Shown one piece after another: positions 44,949-55,000 of a stretch of 64,000 bases of DNA (within the stretch, counting starts at the first letter, position 1; every line of letters begins with the position of its first letter). The translations under genes and the position numbers were made by a program. The stretch covers positions 1 through 64,000 of the forward strand of contig JAHHHT010000018.1 in NCBI GenBank assembly GCA_019359235.1, given 5' to 3'. Below the pieces are notes generated by a model. The model did no database searches and was not told where the DNA came from. It saw nothing but the letters and a program-made list of their open reading frames with translations. Source of the DNA: Oscillatoria princeps RMCB-10. GTDB lineage: Bacteria > Cyanobacteriota > Cyanobacteriia > Cyanobacteriales > Oscillatoriaceae.

Positions 44949-45763
44949 GGGAGGGCAGTGTGTGGCGTTTCTCGATTAAATGAGGTACACTGAGCGTACT
45001 GGCGGTGAGCGCATCCGGCAAAAAATATTTGGGTCAAACCCGTAAGGGCGAAGCATCCGGTGAGAAACGTTTTCTATAAAATGTATCAGTTATCGCCCGG
45101 ATGCTTCGCCCCTACCCGCCCGGATGCTTCGCCCTTCCCGCCCCTACTGTACCTGACTAAACTGAAAACCGCTATATATGATAAACTCAGTGATTGAGAA
45201 AGAAATTTTCGCTGAGCTGGAGAAGTTACATTGGCCAAGGACATGACCGCTTACCCAGTCAGCACGCTGGTCAATAATCCGAGTAACGATAGCGATGAGT
45301 GCGTCAGCAGCCTCTAACTGCCCATTTGGCAATTTGGCAGCTCGCACAACTCCCTCAGTGACATTATTATATTGAGTACACAAATTCCGAATCTTTAGGG
45401 CACCCCCCCGCAGCGGGTGCCCTCTTTATTGGCGGCTCAAACTCCGTCTTTACCAACCGGCGATGGGAAAGCCACCCCCTCCCCAGGACAGATAAGCCAA
45501 ATTTTCCTCTATCTAAAGTAAGATAGTTCTGCGCCAGAGCCGGTGTTTCCAGCGTCCGGCAGAAAAAGCAGCGACAGCAAGCAGGTGTCAGCCACTCCAG
45601 TTTTATCGCCAATAGTGCTGCTCAGTCAAGTCGCGTTCCTGTACCGCACAGTTCCGCAAAAATTTGCAAAATTTGCAAAAATTTTCTGACAGAGGAACTG
45701 CCAGGGGCACCAATCTGTCAAAATTGAGGAGAAGAATAGGGCGAATCCTTTAACCCACCGGCA
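44949..45763. other. Intergenic region with several repeats
   Basis: About 810 bp without a supported gene. It contains three near copies of GGATGCTTCGCCC, a solo MITE-like end (45149-45176, ending CTGAAAACCGCTATATA), and a hairpin at about 45398-45424. Two minus-strand ORFs (45144-45383 and 45367-45612) are read through these repeats and are not called. Confidence 0.5.
45398..45430 (+). terminator. Hairpin, possible terminator
   Basis: GGGCACCC and GGGTGCCC pair around a C-rich loop and are followed by TCTTTATT. The gene it would end is 450 bp upstream, so the role is unsure. Confidence 0.4.
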
Positions 45764-46663
45764 ATGCTGCTACAAGACGCGCGAGACTTTCAAATTCTGT
45801 TTCTATCCCTGTTCCTGATCTTGGGTATCGGGACAAGGGACTGGACGCTGCGACCTGACTTGATGCTGGTTGTGATGGCAACCAGCTTGGGGACTCAGTG
45901 GCTAGCAGCATCATTCTGGCCTATTTTCACACAAAAGCTGCGAAATCTGCTGGCAAAACAACAGAGTTGCCCACATGAAACTGAATTAGCTAACCCTTTG
46001 GCTTGGCATTCCCTCAAGAGTGCCGGCATCACGGCTTTAGGTCTTTGCCTGCTGCTGCGCTGCGACCATTATACCACAATGGCAATCGCCGGCTCTCTGG
46101 CAATTTTGAGCAAATTTGTGTTTCAAACCCGCAGCAAGCATTTCTTCAATCCCGCTAATTTTGGCATCATTGCAGCCCTCACTCTGACGCCCGATGCCTG
46201 GGTTTCGCCCGGACAGTGGGGGGATGATTGGTGGTATGCGCTGTTATTTGCCGGCACCGGCGGGACAATCTTGAAACGGGTGGGCCGGTGGGACACAACC
46301 GCTGCTTTTTTAGGCTGTTACGCTATACTCGAAGCAATTCGCAATTTCTGGCTCGGCTGGACATGGGATGTTTTTGCCCACCGGCTGATGAGCGGGTCAC
46401 TGCTGCTGTTTGCCCTATTTATGATCACCGATCCCCGCTCGATTCCAAATGCCCGGACAAGCCGGTTAATCTGGGCTGGGTGCGTCGCTGTCTTAACCTT
46501 TATCCTGCGCAATCAATTCTTCGTTCCCACAGCAGTCTTCTGGGCGCTGTTTGCCCTCTCACCCCTGACCGTCCTTTTGGACTTCATCTGGTCATCCCCC
46601 AGATTTTCCTGGTCCCCCGCAGATATTTCCGCCCACCCACTTACCTTGAAGAGGTTTCCATGA
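45764..46663 (+). CDS. NqrB/RnfD-family membrane protein
   Basis: A 299-residue protein with about eight to nine membrane helices, related to NQR2/RnfD/RnfE. The helix block HFFNPANFGIIAALTLTPDA is the conserved signature region (in NqrB/RnfD the loop S/T carries FMN; here the pattern is NPANFG). Another conserved block is FALFMITDPRSIPNARTSR. It stands alone, without other Rnf subunits, and is coupled to a DUF2330 gene. It may form a two-gene membrane unit rather than an ion-pumping complex. The last codons overlap the next start (ATGA). Confidence 0.83.
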   Translation: MLLQDARDFQILFLSLFLILGIGTRDWTLRPDLMLVVMATSLGTQWLAASFWPIFTQKLRNLLAKQQSCPHETELANPLAWHSLKSAGITALGLCLLLRCDHYTTMAIAGSLAILSKFVFQTRSKHFFNPANFGIIAALTLTPDAWVSPGQWGDDWWYALLFAGTGGTILKRVGRWDTTAAFLGCYAILEAIRNFWLGWTWDVFAHRLMSGSLLLFALFMITDPRSIPNARTSRLIWAGCVAVLTFILRNQFFVPTAVFWALFALSPLTVLLDFIWSSPRFSWSPADISAHPLTLKRFP

Positions 46664-47970
46664 AGCAGTTTCGCATTTTGAAAACCCTGATAGTCGCTTT
46701 CGCAGCCTTTCTTTGCTTCGCTCCTAATGCCTGGGGCTTTTGCGGCTTCTATGTCGCAAAAGCCGATACCAAACTTTACAACCAAGCGTCTCAAGTCATT
46801 CTCGCCCGTGATGGCAGCCGCACTATCTTAACGATGGCGAATGACTATCAAGGAGATGTCAAAGACTTTGCGCTTGTCGTGCCGGTTCCTGTGGTGCTAA
46901 AGCAAGAGCAGGTTCGCGTTGGCGATCCCAAAATTATTGAGCGGCTGGATGCCTTCAGTGCGCCCCGACTGGTAGAATATTTTGACGGAAACCCTTGCGA
47001 CGCTGCCAGAAACTACGGTCCATTATTAGAGAGTGCAGAGGCACCCACAGCCGGCGCAAGAGGTGGCCGAGACGACCGCAGTTTGGGCGTCACTGTAGAA
47101 GCTCGCTTCACGGTCGGAGAATATGATATCGTAATTCTCAGCGCTAAGGAATCTGACGGTTTGGAAACTTGGCTGCAGCGAAACGGCTACCGGATTCCGC
47201 AGGGCGCGTCGCCGCTGCTTCGCCCCTACATCCGGCAAAACATGAAATTCTTTGTTGCCAAAGTCAATCTGGCAGAATTTGAAAAAGCCGGCTATCAATT
47301 CCTGCGCCCCCTCCAGATGGCTTACGAATCGCCCAAATTCATGCTCCCGATTCGCTTGGGCATGATTAACGCTACGGCGGCGCAAGACCTGATTGTCTAT
47401 ATCCTGTTGCCTAAAGGTCAAGCGGAAATTGCCAACTACCGGACAGTGAATGTTCCCTCGGATGCTGAGATACCCCTATTCGTCAAAAGCGAGTTTGGCA
47501 ATTTCTATAAGGCGATGTTCCAAACTTCTTACGTCCGGGAAGGGAAAAAGGTGGCATTTCTCGAATATGCGTGGGATATGGGCAGCTGCGATCCTTGCTC
47601 TGCTGACCCCCTCAATCCAGAAGAACTCCGGAAAGCCGGCGTTTTTTGGCTCACCCCATCTTCCTCCAGCAGTGTCTTTATCACCCGCCTCCACGTCCGC
47701 TATACGCGGGACAAATTCCCCGAAGATTTGATGTTTCAAGAAACGTCCAACCAGCAATCTTTTCAGGGTCGCTATGTCCTGCGCCATCCCTTTACCGGCA
47801 ATATGCAGTGTGAAGCTGGACGGCAATATAAAAGAGCTTTGCCTCAACGATTTGAAGAGGAAGCGCAGACGCTCGCCAAACTTACCGGCTGGAAGATTCA
47901 GGATATCCGCAAAAAAATGAATCTCGCGCAAAACGAGACGGCTCCTTTTTGGAGAAATATTTGGCCTTGA
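46660..47970 (+). CDS. DUF2330 domain-containing exported protein
   Basis: A 436-residue protein. It has a signal peptide (ILKTLIVAFAAFLCFAPNAW, cleaved before GFCGFYVAKA). The DUF2330 domain includes RTILTMANDYQGDVKDFALV, VPVPVVLKQEQVRVG and YIVLSAKES-like DIVILSAKESDGLETWL. Six or more Cys, such as the CDPCSADPL pair, suggest disulfides. The start overlaps the previous stop (ATGA), and GAGGTTTCC sits before it, so translation is coupled. It probably works with the NqrB/RnfD-like protein; the role is unknown. Confidence 0.85.
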   Translation: MKQFRILKTLIVAFAAFLCFAPNAWGFCGFYVAKADTKLYNQASQVILARDGSRTILTMANDYQGDVKDFALVVPVPVVLKQEQVRVGDPKIIERLDAFSAPRLVEYFDGNPCDAARNYGPLLESAEAPTAGARGGRDDRSLGVTVEARFTVGEYDIVILSAKESDGLETWLQRNGYRIPQGASPLLRPYIRQNMKFFVAKVNLAEFEKAGYQFLRPLQMAYESPKFMLPIRLGMINATAAQDLIVYILLPKGQAEIANYRTVNVPSDAEIPLFVKSEFGNFYKAMFQTSYVREGKKVAFLEYAWDMGSCDPCSADPLNPEELRKAGVFWLTPSSSSSVFITRLHVRYTRDKFPEDLMFQETSNQQSFQGRYVLRHPFTGNMQCEAGRQYKRALPQRFEEEAQTLAKLTGWKIQDIRKKMNLAQNETAPFWRNIWP

Positions 47971-47977
47971 CATGCCG

Positions 47978-48002
47978 CAGGGTGCGTTTTAAACGCACCC
48001 TG
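47978..48002. terminator. Terminator hairpin after the DUF2330 gene
   Basis: CAGGGTGCGTTT and AAACGCACCCTG are perfect 12-bp arms with a 1-nt loop, 7 bp past the stop codon. The same GGTGCGTT/AACGCACC family is used at 12386. Confidence 0.75.
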
Positions 48003-48017
48003 GCTCTCAAGTGGTAA

Positions 48018-48056
48018 GAAACCGGGTTTCTTTGGGCTATAAAGAAACCCGGTTTC
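48018..48056. repeat. Paired GAAACCGGGTTTC palindromes
   Basis: AAGAAACCGGGTTTCTTTGG and AAAGAAACCCGGTTTCTGG stand in opposite orientation. It is a relative of the MITE-like core. Confidence 0.55.
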
Positions 48057-48071
48057 TGGTATTGCTGCCGG

Positions 48072-48932
48072 TCACTCTTCAAGCTTTGCGGATAAATTGG
48101 TGCCATCGCTATCGTCAGCAGGCTCAATCTCAGCGAATATCTCTTGCCCGAGTGCGGGTGCCGGTGCTGGCTTGTGATTCTGGGTCACTTCTGAAAATTG
48201 CTTAGCCATAGACATGAAATCCGAAGGGATCATAATCACCGTTGTCGTGTTATTTTCCGCCCCAATTTCTGTGAGCATTTGCAGCCGGCGCAATTCTAAC
48301 GCCGCAGGATTTGCCATAATATTTTGAGAGGCTTGCGCTAACTTAATTGAAGCCTCTTGCTCCGCCGCCGCTTTAATCAAGCGGGCGCGTTTTTCCCGCC
48401 AGGCTTCCGCTTCCTTGGCCATTGCCCGCTGCATTGTCGGCGGAATTTCCACATCTTTCATTTCCACCCGCTCGATTACAACGCCCCAAGGCTCGGTGAT
48501 TTCATCCACAATCTCTTGCACTTTGTCGTTGATTTTATCCCGGTTTTGCAAGATGTCATCCAGGATGTTTTGCCCCACGACGTTGCGCAGCGTCGTGAGG
48601 GCAATTTGATAAACAGCCATTTCGTAATTCTCGACCTTGTTAATCGCCTTAACCGGGTCAAGAATCCGGTAGTAGAGGACGGCATTTACCTTAATAGTTA
48701 CGCTGTCTGCGGTGACGGTTTCTTGGGGCTCAATATTCACCGTCTTGGTGCGGACATCCACTTGAGTCTTTTGGTCTACCCAGGGAATAATCCAGTACAG
48801 CCCTGGCCCCCTGACGCCAGCGCTCCTCCCCAGGCGGAAGATGACGCCCCGCTGATATTCCCGGTCAATTTTAACTCCTGAAATTGCCAAGAACAAGATA
48901 AACGCTACAAAATAGCCTGACAGTGCTCCCAT
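48072..48932 (-). CDS. Slipin (stomatin/SPFH-family protein)
   Basis: A 286-residue protein. An N-terminal membrane segment (SGYFVAFILFLAISGVKIDR) is followed by a band-7/SPFH domain: REYQRGVIFRLGRSAGVRGP, GLYWIIPWVDQ, VDVRTKTVNIEPQETVTADS and RTLRNVVG-like TTLRNVVGQNILDDILQNRD. The C-terminal helical part (AEAWREKRARLIKAAAEQEA) promotes oligomer formation, followed by a low-complexity tail. Slipins form membrane microdomain scaffolds; the partner protease (NfeD type) is not next to it here. Confidence 0.9.
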   Translation of the reverse strand: MGALSGYFVAFILFLAISGVKIDREYQRGVIFRLGRSAGVRGPGLYWIIPWVDQKTQVDVRTKTVNIEPQETVTADSVTIKVNAVLYYRILDPVKAINKVENYEMAVYQIALTTLRNVVGQNILDDILQNRDKINDKVQEIVDEITEPWGVVIERVEMKDVEIPPTMQRAMAKEAEAWREKRARLIKAAAEQEASIKLAQASQNIMANPAALELRRLQMLTEIGAENNTTTVIMIPSDFMSMAKQFSEVTQNHKPAPAPALGQEIFAEIEPADDSDGTNLSAKLEE

Positions 48933-48963
48933 ATGTGGCTCAGTTTAACTCAACTGATTCTAT

Positions 48964-49060
48964 TATAGCGGTTCTCAGTTGTATCGAGGACGCCCCAGAA
49001 ACCCGGTTTCTTTAAGAAACCGGGTTTCTCAGTACCTCACAAAGGATGAGAAACGCTATA
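48964..49060. mobile_element. MITE-like element, copy 5 (ATAGCGG family)
   Basis: Ends TATAGCGGTTCTCAGTTG and GGATGAGAAACGCTATA flank the central GAAACCCGGTTTCTTTAAG palindrome. It is 97 bp long and lies just 5' of the slipin gene. Confidence 0.77.
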
Positions 49061-49176
49061 TAAACCGCGCTGCCGGTGAGCGTCTCGCGCAACCAGTGCG
49101 AGGCGGTGGGGCTAAAGCCCAACTACAAACGGGGGTCATTTACACAAGAAACCCGGTTTCTGGCAACCTCGCTATT

Positions 49177-49893
49177 TTAACCTATCAGCGAATTCGTCAC
49201 TATCCGCACCACTCCCAACTCCCCTAATCTCTGGAAAACCGGCTTACTGTCCACTGTCCAAGCCACAATATCCACTCCCCGCTCTCGACTCGCTTCCATC
49301 AGAGAAGGATTCTCCAGCAAAACATTATACTCGCTAATCATCACAGTATTACCGGCACCGGCTGCCTTCTCCAACTGCGCTCGGTACGCCTCAACATTCG
49401 CAACAATATAACCCAGCGCCATATCCCCGCACCGAACCCGAACCCGCTCCACAAACTCCTCATTAAAAGACGAAACAACGCACCGCTTTCCCCAACCCTC
49501 ACCCTTGAGAGTCTTGACAAATTCATCCACTCCTGCATCTGACCAAACGCAGTGCGGCTTCACATCCAGATAGATAAACTTCTTAATCTCCTTCATGGCA
49601 CCCAAGGCTTCCCTCAAGGTGGGAATCCGCTCACCGGCAAACCGCTCGCTAAACCACGCACCGGCATCCAGCGCCTTCAGCTGCAAGAGCGTTTTCTCCC
49701 TGACAGAGCCGGCAGTGCCGGTCGTCTTGTCCAGTGTGGCGTCGTGGATAACAACCGGCACCCCATCTGCGGAGAGCTGCACGTCGAACTCAATAGAATC
49801 CGCTCCGTGCTGCAGCGCCGCAGAAAAAGCCGCCAAAGTATTCTCAGGCGCGATGGCAGAAAACCCCCGATGCGCGATAATCTCAAAGTTCAT
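49177..49893 (-). CDS. Glycerophosphodiester phosphodiesterase
   Basis: A 238-residue GDPD enzyme, which splits glycerophosphodiesters to glycerol-3-phosphate and an alcohol. The N-terminal catalytic block is IIAHRGFSAIAPENTLAAF (His-Arg-Gly, then PENT), then EFDVQLSADGVPVVIHDATL with the second His. C-terminal blocks are FIYLDVKPHCVWSD, VSSFNEEFVERV and DIVAWTVDSKP. The size is that of cytosolic UgpQ-like forms, with no signal peptide. Confidence 0.92.
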   Translation of the reverse strand: MNFEIIAHRGFSAIAPENTLAAFSAALQHGADSIEFDVQLSADGVPVVIHDATLDKTTGTAGSVREKTLLQLKALDAGAWFSERFAGERIPTLREALGAMKEIKKFIYLDVKPHCVWSDAGVDEFVKTLKGEGWGKRCVVSSFNEEFVERVRVRCGDMALGYIVANVEAYRAQLEKAAGAGNTVMISEYNVLLENPSLMEASRERGVDIVAWTVDSKPVFQRLGELGVVRIVTNSLIG

Positions 49894-50126
49894 TGCTACT
49901 AGACGTTTGCTTCGATTTGCTCTATACTTAACTCAAGTTGCAACTTTTGGAGGCAGAGCCTCCAAAGCGGCGTTCCCAGGCAGAGCCAGGGAACGAGGGG
50001 ACGAGGGGACTTAAACCCAACTTAAACTGGCACGGATTCCCATTTTTATACAAGCCTAGCAGAAGCCAAGGCATTTTGCAAGAAAGGAAACGAAATTTAA
50101 CAAGCCCGATTGTAAGATTAAAGATT
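49894..50126. repeat. Divergent promoter region with CGTTCCCAGG palindrome
   Basis: GGCAGAGCCTCCAAAGCGGC at about 49952-49970, followed by GTTCCCAGGCAGAGCCAGGG, belongs to a dispersed family found again at 59620-59725 and 40971. The reading frame of the next gene is open across this, but coding style begins only at the ATG at 50127. Confidence 0.6.
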
Positions 50127-51602
50127 ATGAACGAGTGCGTTCCGAACGAAACCGCCATCCGCGCCGCCTTAAAAAAAATCTGGGGGTACGACGATTTCAG
50201 ACCGCCCCAAGGTGAAATCATCCGCAGTTTGCTGCAAAAGCGAGACACCCTAACCGTACTGCCCACCGGCGGCGGCAAATCCATCTGCTTTCAATTGCCC
50301 GCCTTGTTGCAAACCGGACTGACGCTAGTCGTCTCCCCCCTAGTAGCCCTGATGGAAAATCAAGTGGGAGAATTGCGAGAGCGGCAACTGCCGGCTGCCC
50401 TCCTGCACAGCGAATTGCCCAGCCTGCAGCGCAAGCAGACGCTCCAAGCGCTGCAGCGCAACTCGTTGCGCTTGCTGTACCTCTCGCCGGAAACCTTGCT
50501 CTCGCAGCCGGTGTGGGAGTGCCTCTGTGCTCCCGGACTGGCTGTAACCGGCATGATTCTGGATGAAGCGCACTGTCTGGTGCAGTGGGGCGAGACATTT
50601 CGCCCAGCATACCGGCGGCTGGGTGCGGTGCGACCGGCTTTACTGCAATCCAAACCCCCCGGAACTCAGATAGCAATCGCCGCCTTCACCGCCACAGCGG
50701 ACCCGCAAGCTTTGCAAACCATCCAAAACGTCTTGCAGCTGCAGCAGCCAGAAGTCTTTCGCATCAATCCCTATCGCCCCAACCTGCACCTGCGGGTGAA
50801 GATTGCCTGGACGCCAAGAGGACGCCGGCAGCAGCTGTTAAAATTTATCCAAGCCTTCCCCAGTCAAGCCGGTTTAGTCTACGCCCGCACCCGGCGAGAC
50901 ACGGAAACCCTGGCGCAGTGGCTTGCAGGGCAAGGTTATGCCACCGCCGCCTACCACGCCGGCTTGAGTCCAGAGCAGCGGCGAAACCTGGAAGCCAGCT
51001 GGCTGAGCGGAAAAATCCAATTTGTCGTCTGCACCTCCGCTTTCGGGATGGGGATCAACAAGCCAGACGTGCGCTGGGTGGCTCACTTCCAAGTGCCGGC
51101 GCTGCTGTCTGAATACGTGCAAGAAGTGGGTCGTGCCGGTCGGGATGGCTTGCCGGCAGAAGCCTTAACCCTGGTCAGCGAACCCACCGGCTGGCTCGAT
51201 CCAGAAGACAAGCAAAGGCGGCAATTTTTTGAAGACAAGCAGCAAGCGCAGTACCGGAAAGCGCTGCAGCTGGCTGAGAAACTGCCGGCACAAGGGGAAG
51301 TTAGTGCCGTGGCGCGGAAGTTTCCCGACGGTGCGATCGCCCTGTCTCTCCTGCACAGTGCCGGTCGGCTGAATTGGCGCGATCCTTTCCGGTACGCGAT
51401 AAACCCGTCTGAGCGAGCCGGTTCCACTGCTGGGGCTAACACCGGCGCAACCGCTCAAATGACACAATATCTCGCGACTCGCCAGTGCCGGTGGCAGTTC
51501 TTATTGCAAGCTTTTGGCTTTGCCGGTGAGGCGAAGTCCCTTGGCTGCGGTCACTGCGATAATTGCAGCAGGGTGCGTTATCGCAATGGACAGTCAGTTT
51601 AG
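50127..51602 (+). CDS. RecQ-family ATP-dependent DNA helicase (short form)
   Basis: A 491-residue 3'-5' DNA helicase. Motif I is PTGGGKS (about residue 46), motif II DEAH (in LDEAHCLVQWG), and motif VI QEVGRAGRDG. Its zinc-binding part is at the C-terminus: CRWQFLLQAFG and CGHCDNC. The winged-helix region is short or absent and HRDC is missing, so it is shorter than the about 610-residue E. coli RecQ. Such short RecQs are common in cyanobacteria. The frame is open upstream to 49938, but the family-like start is the ATG at 50127. Confidence 0.9.
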   Translation: MNECVPNETAIRAALKKIWGYDDFRPPQGEIIRSLLQKRDTLTVLPTGGGKSICFQLPALLQTGLTLVVSPLVALMENQVGELRERQLPAALLHSELPSLQRKQTLQALQRNSLRLLYLSPETLLSQPVWECLCAPGLAVTGMILDEAHCLVQWGETFRPAYRRLGAVRPALLQSKPPGTQIAIAAFTATADPQALQTIQNVLQLQQPEVFRINPYRPNLHLRVKIAWTPRGRRQQLLKFIQAFPSQAGLVYARTRRDTETLAQWLAGQGYATAAYHAGLSPEQRRNLEASWLSGKIQFVVCTSAFGMGINKPDVRWVAHFQVPALLSEYVQEVGRAGRDGLPAEALTLVSEPTGWLDPEDKQRRQFFEDKQQAQYRKALQLAEKLPAQGEVSAVARKFPDGAIALSLLHSAGRLNWRDPFRYAINPSERAGSTAGANTGATAQMTQYLATRQCRWQFLLQAFGFAGEAKSLGCGHCDNCSRVRYRNGQSV

Positions 51603-52027
51603 TACCTTGGAGATTGGGACAGGCGAGACGCCTGTCCTACGAGGTATATTTCTCGTTCCTAGCCTCAAGCTGGAAGGGCTGTCGGCTCTGCAGACGGATT
51701 CCGCGCCGGTTTGGTTAATCGGATCTGTCGCAAGCGATTATTAAGAATAGTGTGTGCGATGCGAGTGAATAACGCACCCTCTGTTCATAAACTTTTTTAA
51801 ACTTTTCTAAATAAGTGTAAGTTTATATTGCAAAATACCCTGAGTCCCCTCACCGGCAAGGGTAGCGGGGGGGAGCAAGACATTTTTAAGATGGGCCAAA
51901 AGCGAGAGATAGCTGGAATCAGCTGCTGGTTCTGCATAATTCGCTACTGAATCTTTGGAAATTTCCAAGCTAACCTATTAAAAATAGGTTAAGCGTTCAT
52001 TATCTTTTGAGAAATACCAGCGCCGAA
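51603..52027. other. Intergenic region with a GGACAGGCG palindrome
   Basis: The palindrome (GGGACAGGCGAGACGCCTGT) lies at 51617-51642. The rest is AT-rich, no gene. It must hold the promoter of the next gene. Confidence 0.5.
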
Positions 52028-55000
52028 ATGTCCCAGATAAAAGTAGCGGGGCAAGATGTGGGTCAGCAGAAGTGCGATCAGCACGCACCTTGCGAGCACG
52101 CTGCCACTCTGTTGGCCCTTTTAGATCACTCCTCAGACGGCATATTTATCGTGGATGTTGAGCCAGAAGCGGCAGCATCACCGGGTCACGGTGCGGCTTT
52201 GTGGCCAGTTCCCGATTTTCGCTTTGCTGCCGCCAATCGGGCAGCGCGAGAAATGCTCTCAATAGCCACCGGCAGTGTGTTCGGCTTGCGGCTGCGCGAT
52301 TGCCTGAATGCCCGCAACGCCGGCACCATTTGGCTGCACCTCTCCCGCTGCCAAAAGCAGCGCCAGCCAATTGAATGCCAAGCATCCTTTGACAGAAGTG
52401 CCGGCAAAACCGGCAGCCGCTATACCGGATCGAGGCACATTGCAATCCGACTCAAGCCGGTGGAAGCTCAAGACGGCAGCATTTGCAAAATTATCGGCTT
52501 GTGCCAGGACCTGACAGAGCGCCGGCGAGTGGAAGCAGAAGCCAGGCTGCTGCAAACCGTCACCCTGGCGATTGCCGAAGCGGAGGATTTTCAGAGCGCC
52601 CTGAGCGTCGCTCTGCGCCACTGTTGCGAAGCCACCGGCTGGGACTTTGGAGAAGCCTGGATTCCCAGCCCGGATGCCGGCGTGCTCAAATGCAGCCCGG
52701 CTTGGTACAGCAGCCCCCACCTTTGTAGGGGCGGGCTCACCCGAAATATTGGCCACACAACTCAGGGTGTTGATAAACCCGCCCCCTGCGGGGGAAAGTG
52801 GGGGAATGGACGCCCCTCACCCCTGGATCAATTTAGGAAAGCAAGCGAGACGCTAACCTTTGCCCCGGGTGTCGGTTTGCCCGGGCGGGTCTGGTTAACC
52901 AAACAGCCCCAAAAGATGAAAATCGGGGAGCCGCATGTTTCGGCGCAGCCAGAGACAATCATTCTGCGGGCGCTCTTGGCGGCAGAGTGCGGTTTCGGAG
53001 CGGGCTTGGGAATTCCCATCACTGCCGGCGACCGAGTGGTGGCAGTGCTGGTGTTTTTCATGCTTGAACCCCGCGAACAGGACAGGCGACTGGTGGAGCT
53101 GGTTTCTGCGGTGGCGGCGCAACTGGGCGAGCTGATGCAGCGCAAGCAGGCGGAAGCCGCACTGCAGGAGAGCGAGCGAAAACTCGCTCACCTGATAGAC
53201 TCACTTCCGGGTATTGTCTTTTCTTGTGCCAGCGACCCCGAATGGTCGCTGACATATCTGAGCGAAGGAGTATTGGCGCTAACGGGATATACCAGCTCTG
53301 AACTCGTCGGGAAAAGTCGGCTGGTTTCGTATAACGACCTCACCCATCCGGAAGATTTGCCAAAAGTTCTGCAAGCCATTCAGACGGCAATCGCCAGCAA
53401 ACAGCCTTATGTGGTGGAGTATCGCATGCGCACCAAATCTGGCCAAGAAAAATGGCTGTGGGAGAAAGGCAGCGGCGTGTTTGACGACACCGGCAATCTG
53501 CTTGGAATAGAAGGATTCATCACCGACATCACGGGGCGCGTCAAGGCAGAAGAGGCGTTAAGGCAAGCCGAACAGAAATATCGCAGCATTTTTGAAAATG
53601 CCGTTGAGGGGATTTTCCAGACCACACCCGACGGGCATTACCTGACAGCCAACCCGATGCTGGCTCGCATCTATGGCTATGACTCACCCGCCGAGCTGAT
53701 ATCAACCCTGACCGACATCCAGCGCCAGCTGTACGCTGACCCCAACCGGCGGGTGCAGTTCATGCGCCTGTTGCAGGAGCGCGATGCCGTTTGGGACTTC
53801 GAGTCTGAGGTTTATCGCAAAGATGGCAGCGTCATTTGGATTTCTGAGAGCGCCCGCGCCATTCGGGACGCCAGCGGTCAGCTGCTGGGGTATGAAGGCA
53901 CAGTGGCAAACATTACCGGGCGCAAGCAAGCGGAAATCGAACTCCACAAACGCGACAGCCTGCTCTCTGGGGCGGCTGAGGCGATGAATCACTTGCTCAC
54001 CGACACCAACCACCGGTCAGCGGTGAGCAAGGCCCTGGCCACCTTGGGGGCAGCAGCCGGTGCGGATCGGGTCTGCATCTGGGAGTGCCACGCCGGTGCG
54101 GGAACCGGGAAGCCAACCGCCAGCCTGCTGTTTGAGTGGGTGCTCGATGGCAACGACCTGATGGGGATGGTTTCTTGGCTGCCGCCGGCTTTTCCGCCGG
54201 CAGACGAAACAAGCGATTGGGAAGAGGGGAGAGGATTTTCCTACGCCCAGTGCGCAGTGCCTGAGGCCAAGTTTGCGATTCCGGATTCTATGCTGGCACT
54301 TCTGTCTCGCGGGCTGCCGGTCAGTGGCTGTGTGCCCTGTGGGGATGGCAGCATCTCGGTGCTGCTTGTGCCGGTGCGGCTGGAAAATGAATTTTGGGGC
54401 TATATCAGCTTCGAGGACCGCTTGGCAGAGCGCCGGTGGCACAAAAGCGAAGAGTCGATTTTGGTTGCCCTCGCCGCCAGTATCGGCGGTGCCCTGGAGC
54501 GCCACCGCACTGAGGAAAAGATCCGGCACCAAGCCTGTCACGACCGGCTCACCGGCTTGCCCAACCGGCAGATATTGGACAGCCGGCTGCCGGTGGCCAT
54601 AGAGGGAACCCGCTTGCGGCAGAACATGCTGGGGGTAATGTTTCTGGATTTAGACCGCTTCAAAATTATCAACGACACTCTCGGGCACCCAGTCGGCGAC
54701 CGGCTGTTGCAAAATGCTGCCTTGCGCCTGAGAAGCTGTTTGCGAGAGGGCGACACCATTGTCCGCTGGGGCGGGGATGAATTTATCCTGCTGTTGCCTC
54801 ACCTGAGCTGCGCCGAGGATGCCGCCCAAATTGCCGGGCGAATCATCGAGACTCTCGCCCCTGCTTTTGAAATAGAGGGGCACCAGCTGTATGTCACCAG
54901 CAGCATTGGCATTTCCCTTTACCCCCGCGATGGGAAAGATGCCGAAACCTTAATTAAAAATGCAGATACAGCGCTGTACCGGGCAAAAGAGCAGGGGCGA

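Noticed and set aside
45144-45612. Two minus-strand ORFs after the BchH-type gene
   Set aside because: One reads through the MITE-like solo end and the other through a GC hairpin repeat. There is no conserved pattern.
46228-46659. Upstream extension of the DUF2330 frame
   Set aside because: It lies inside the NqrB/RnfD-like gene in another frame. The signal peptide and ribosome site place the start at 46660.
49938-50126. N-terminal extension of RecQ
   Set aside because: It is read through a dispersed CGTTCCCAGG repeat. Helicase similarity starts only after the ATG at 50127.
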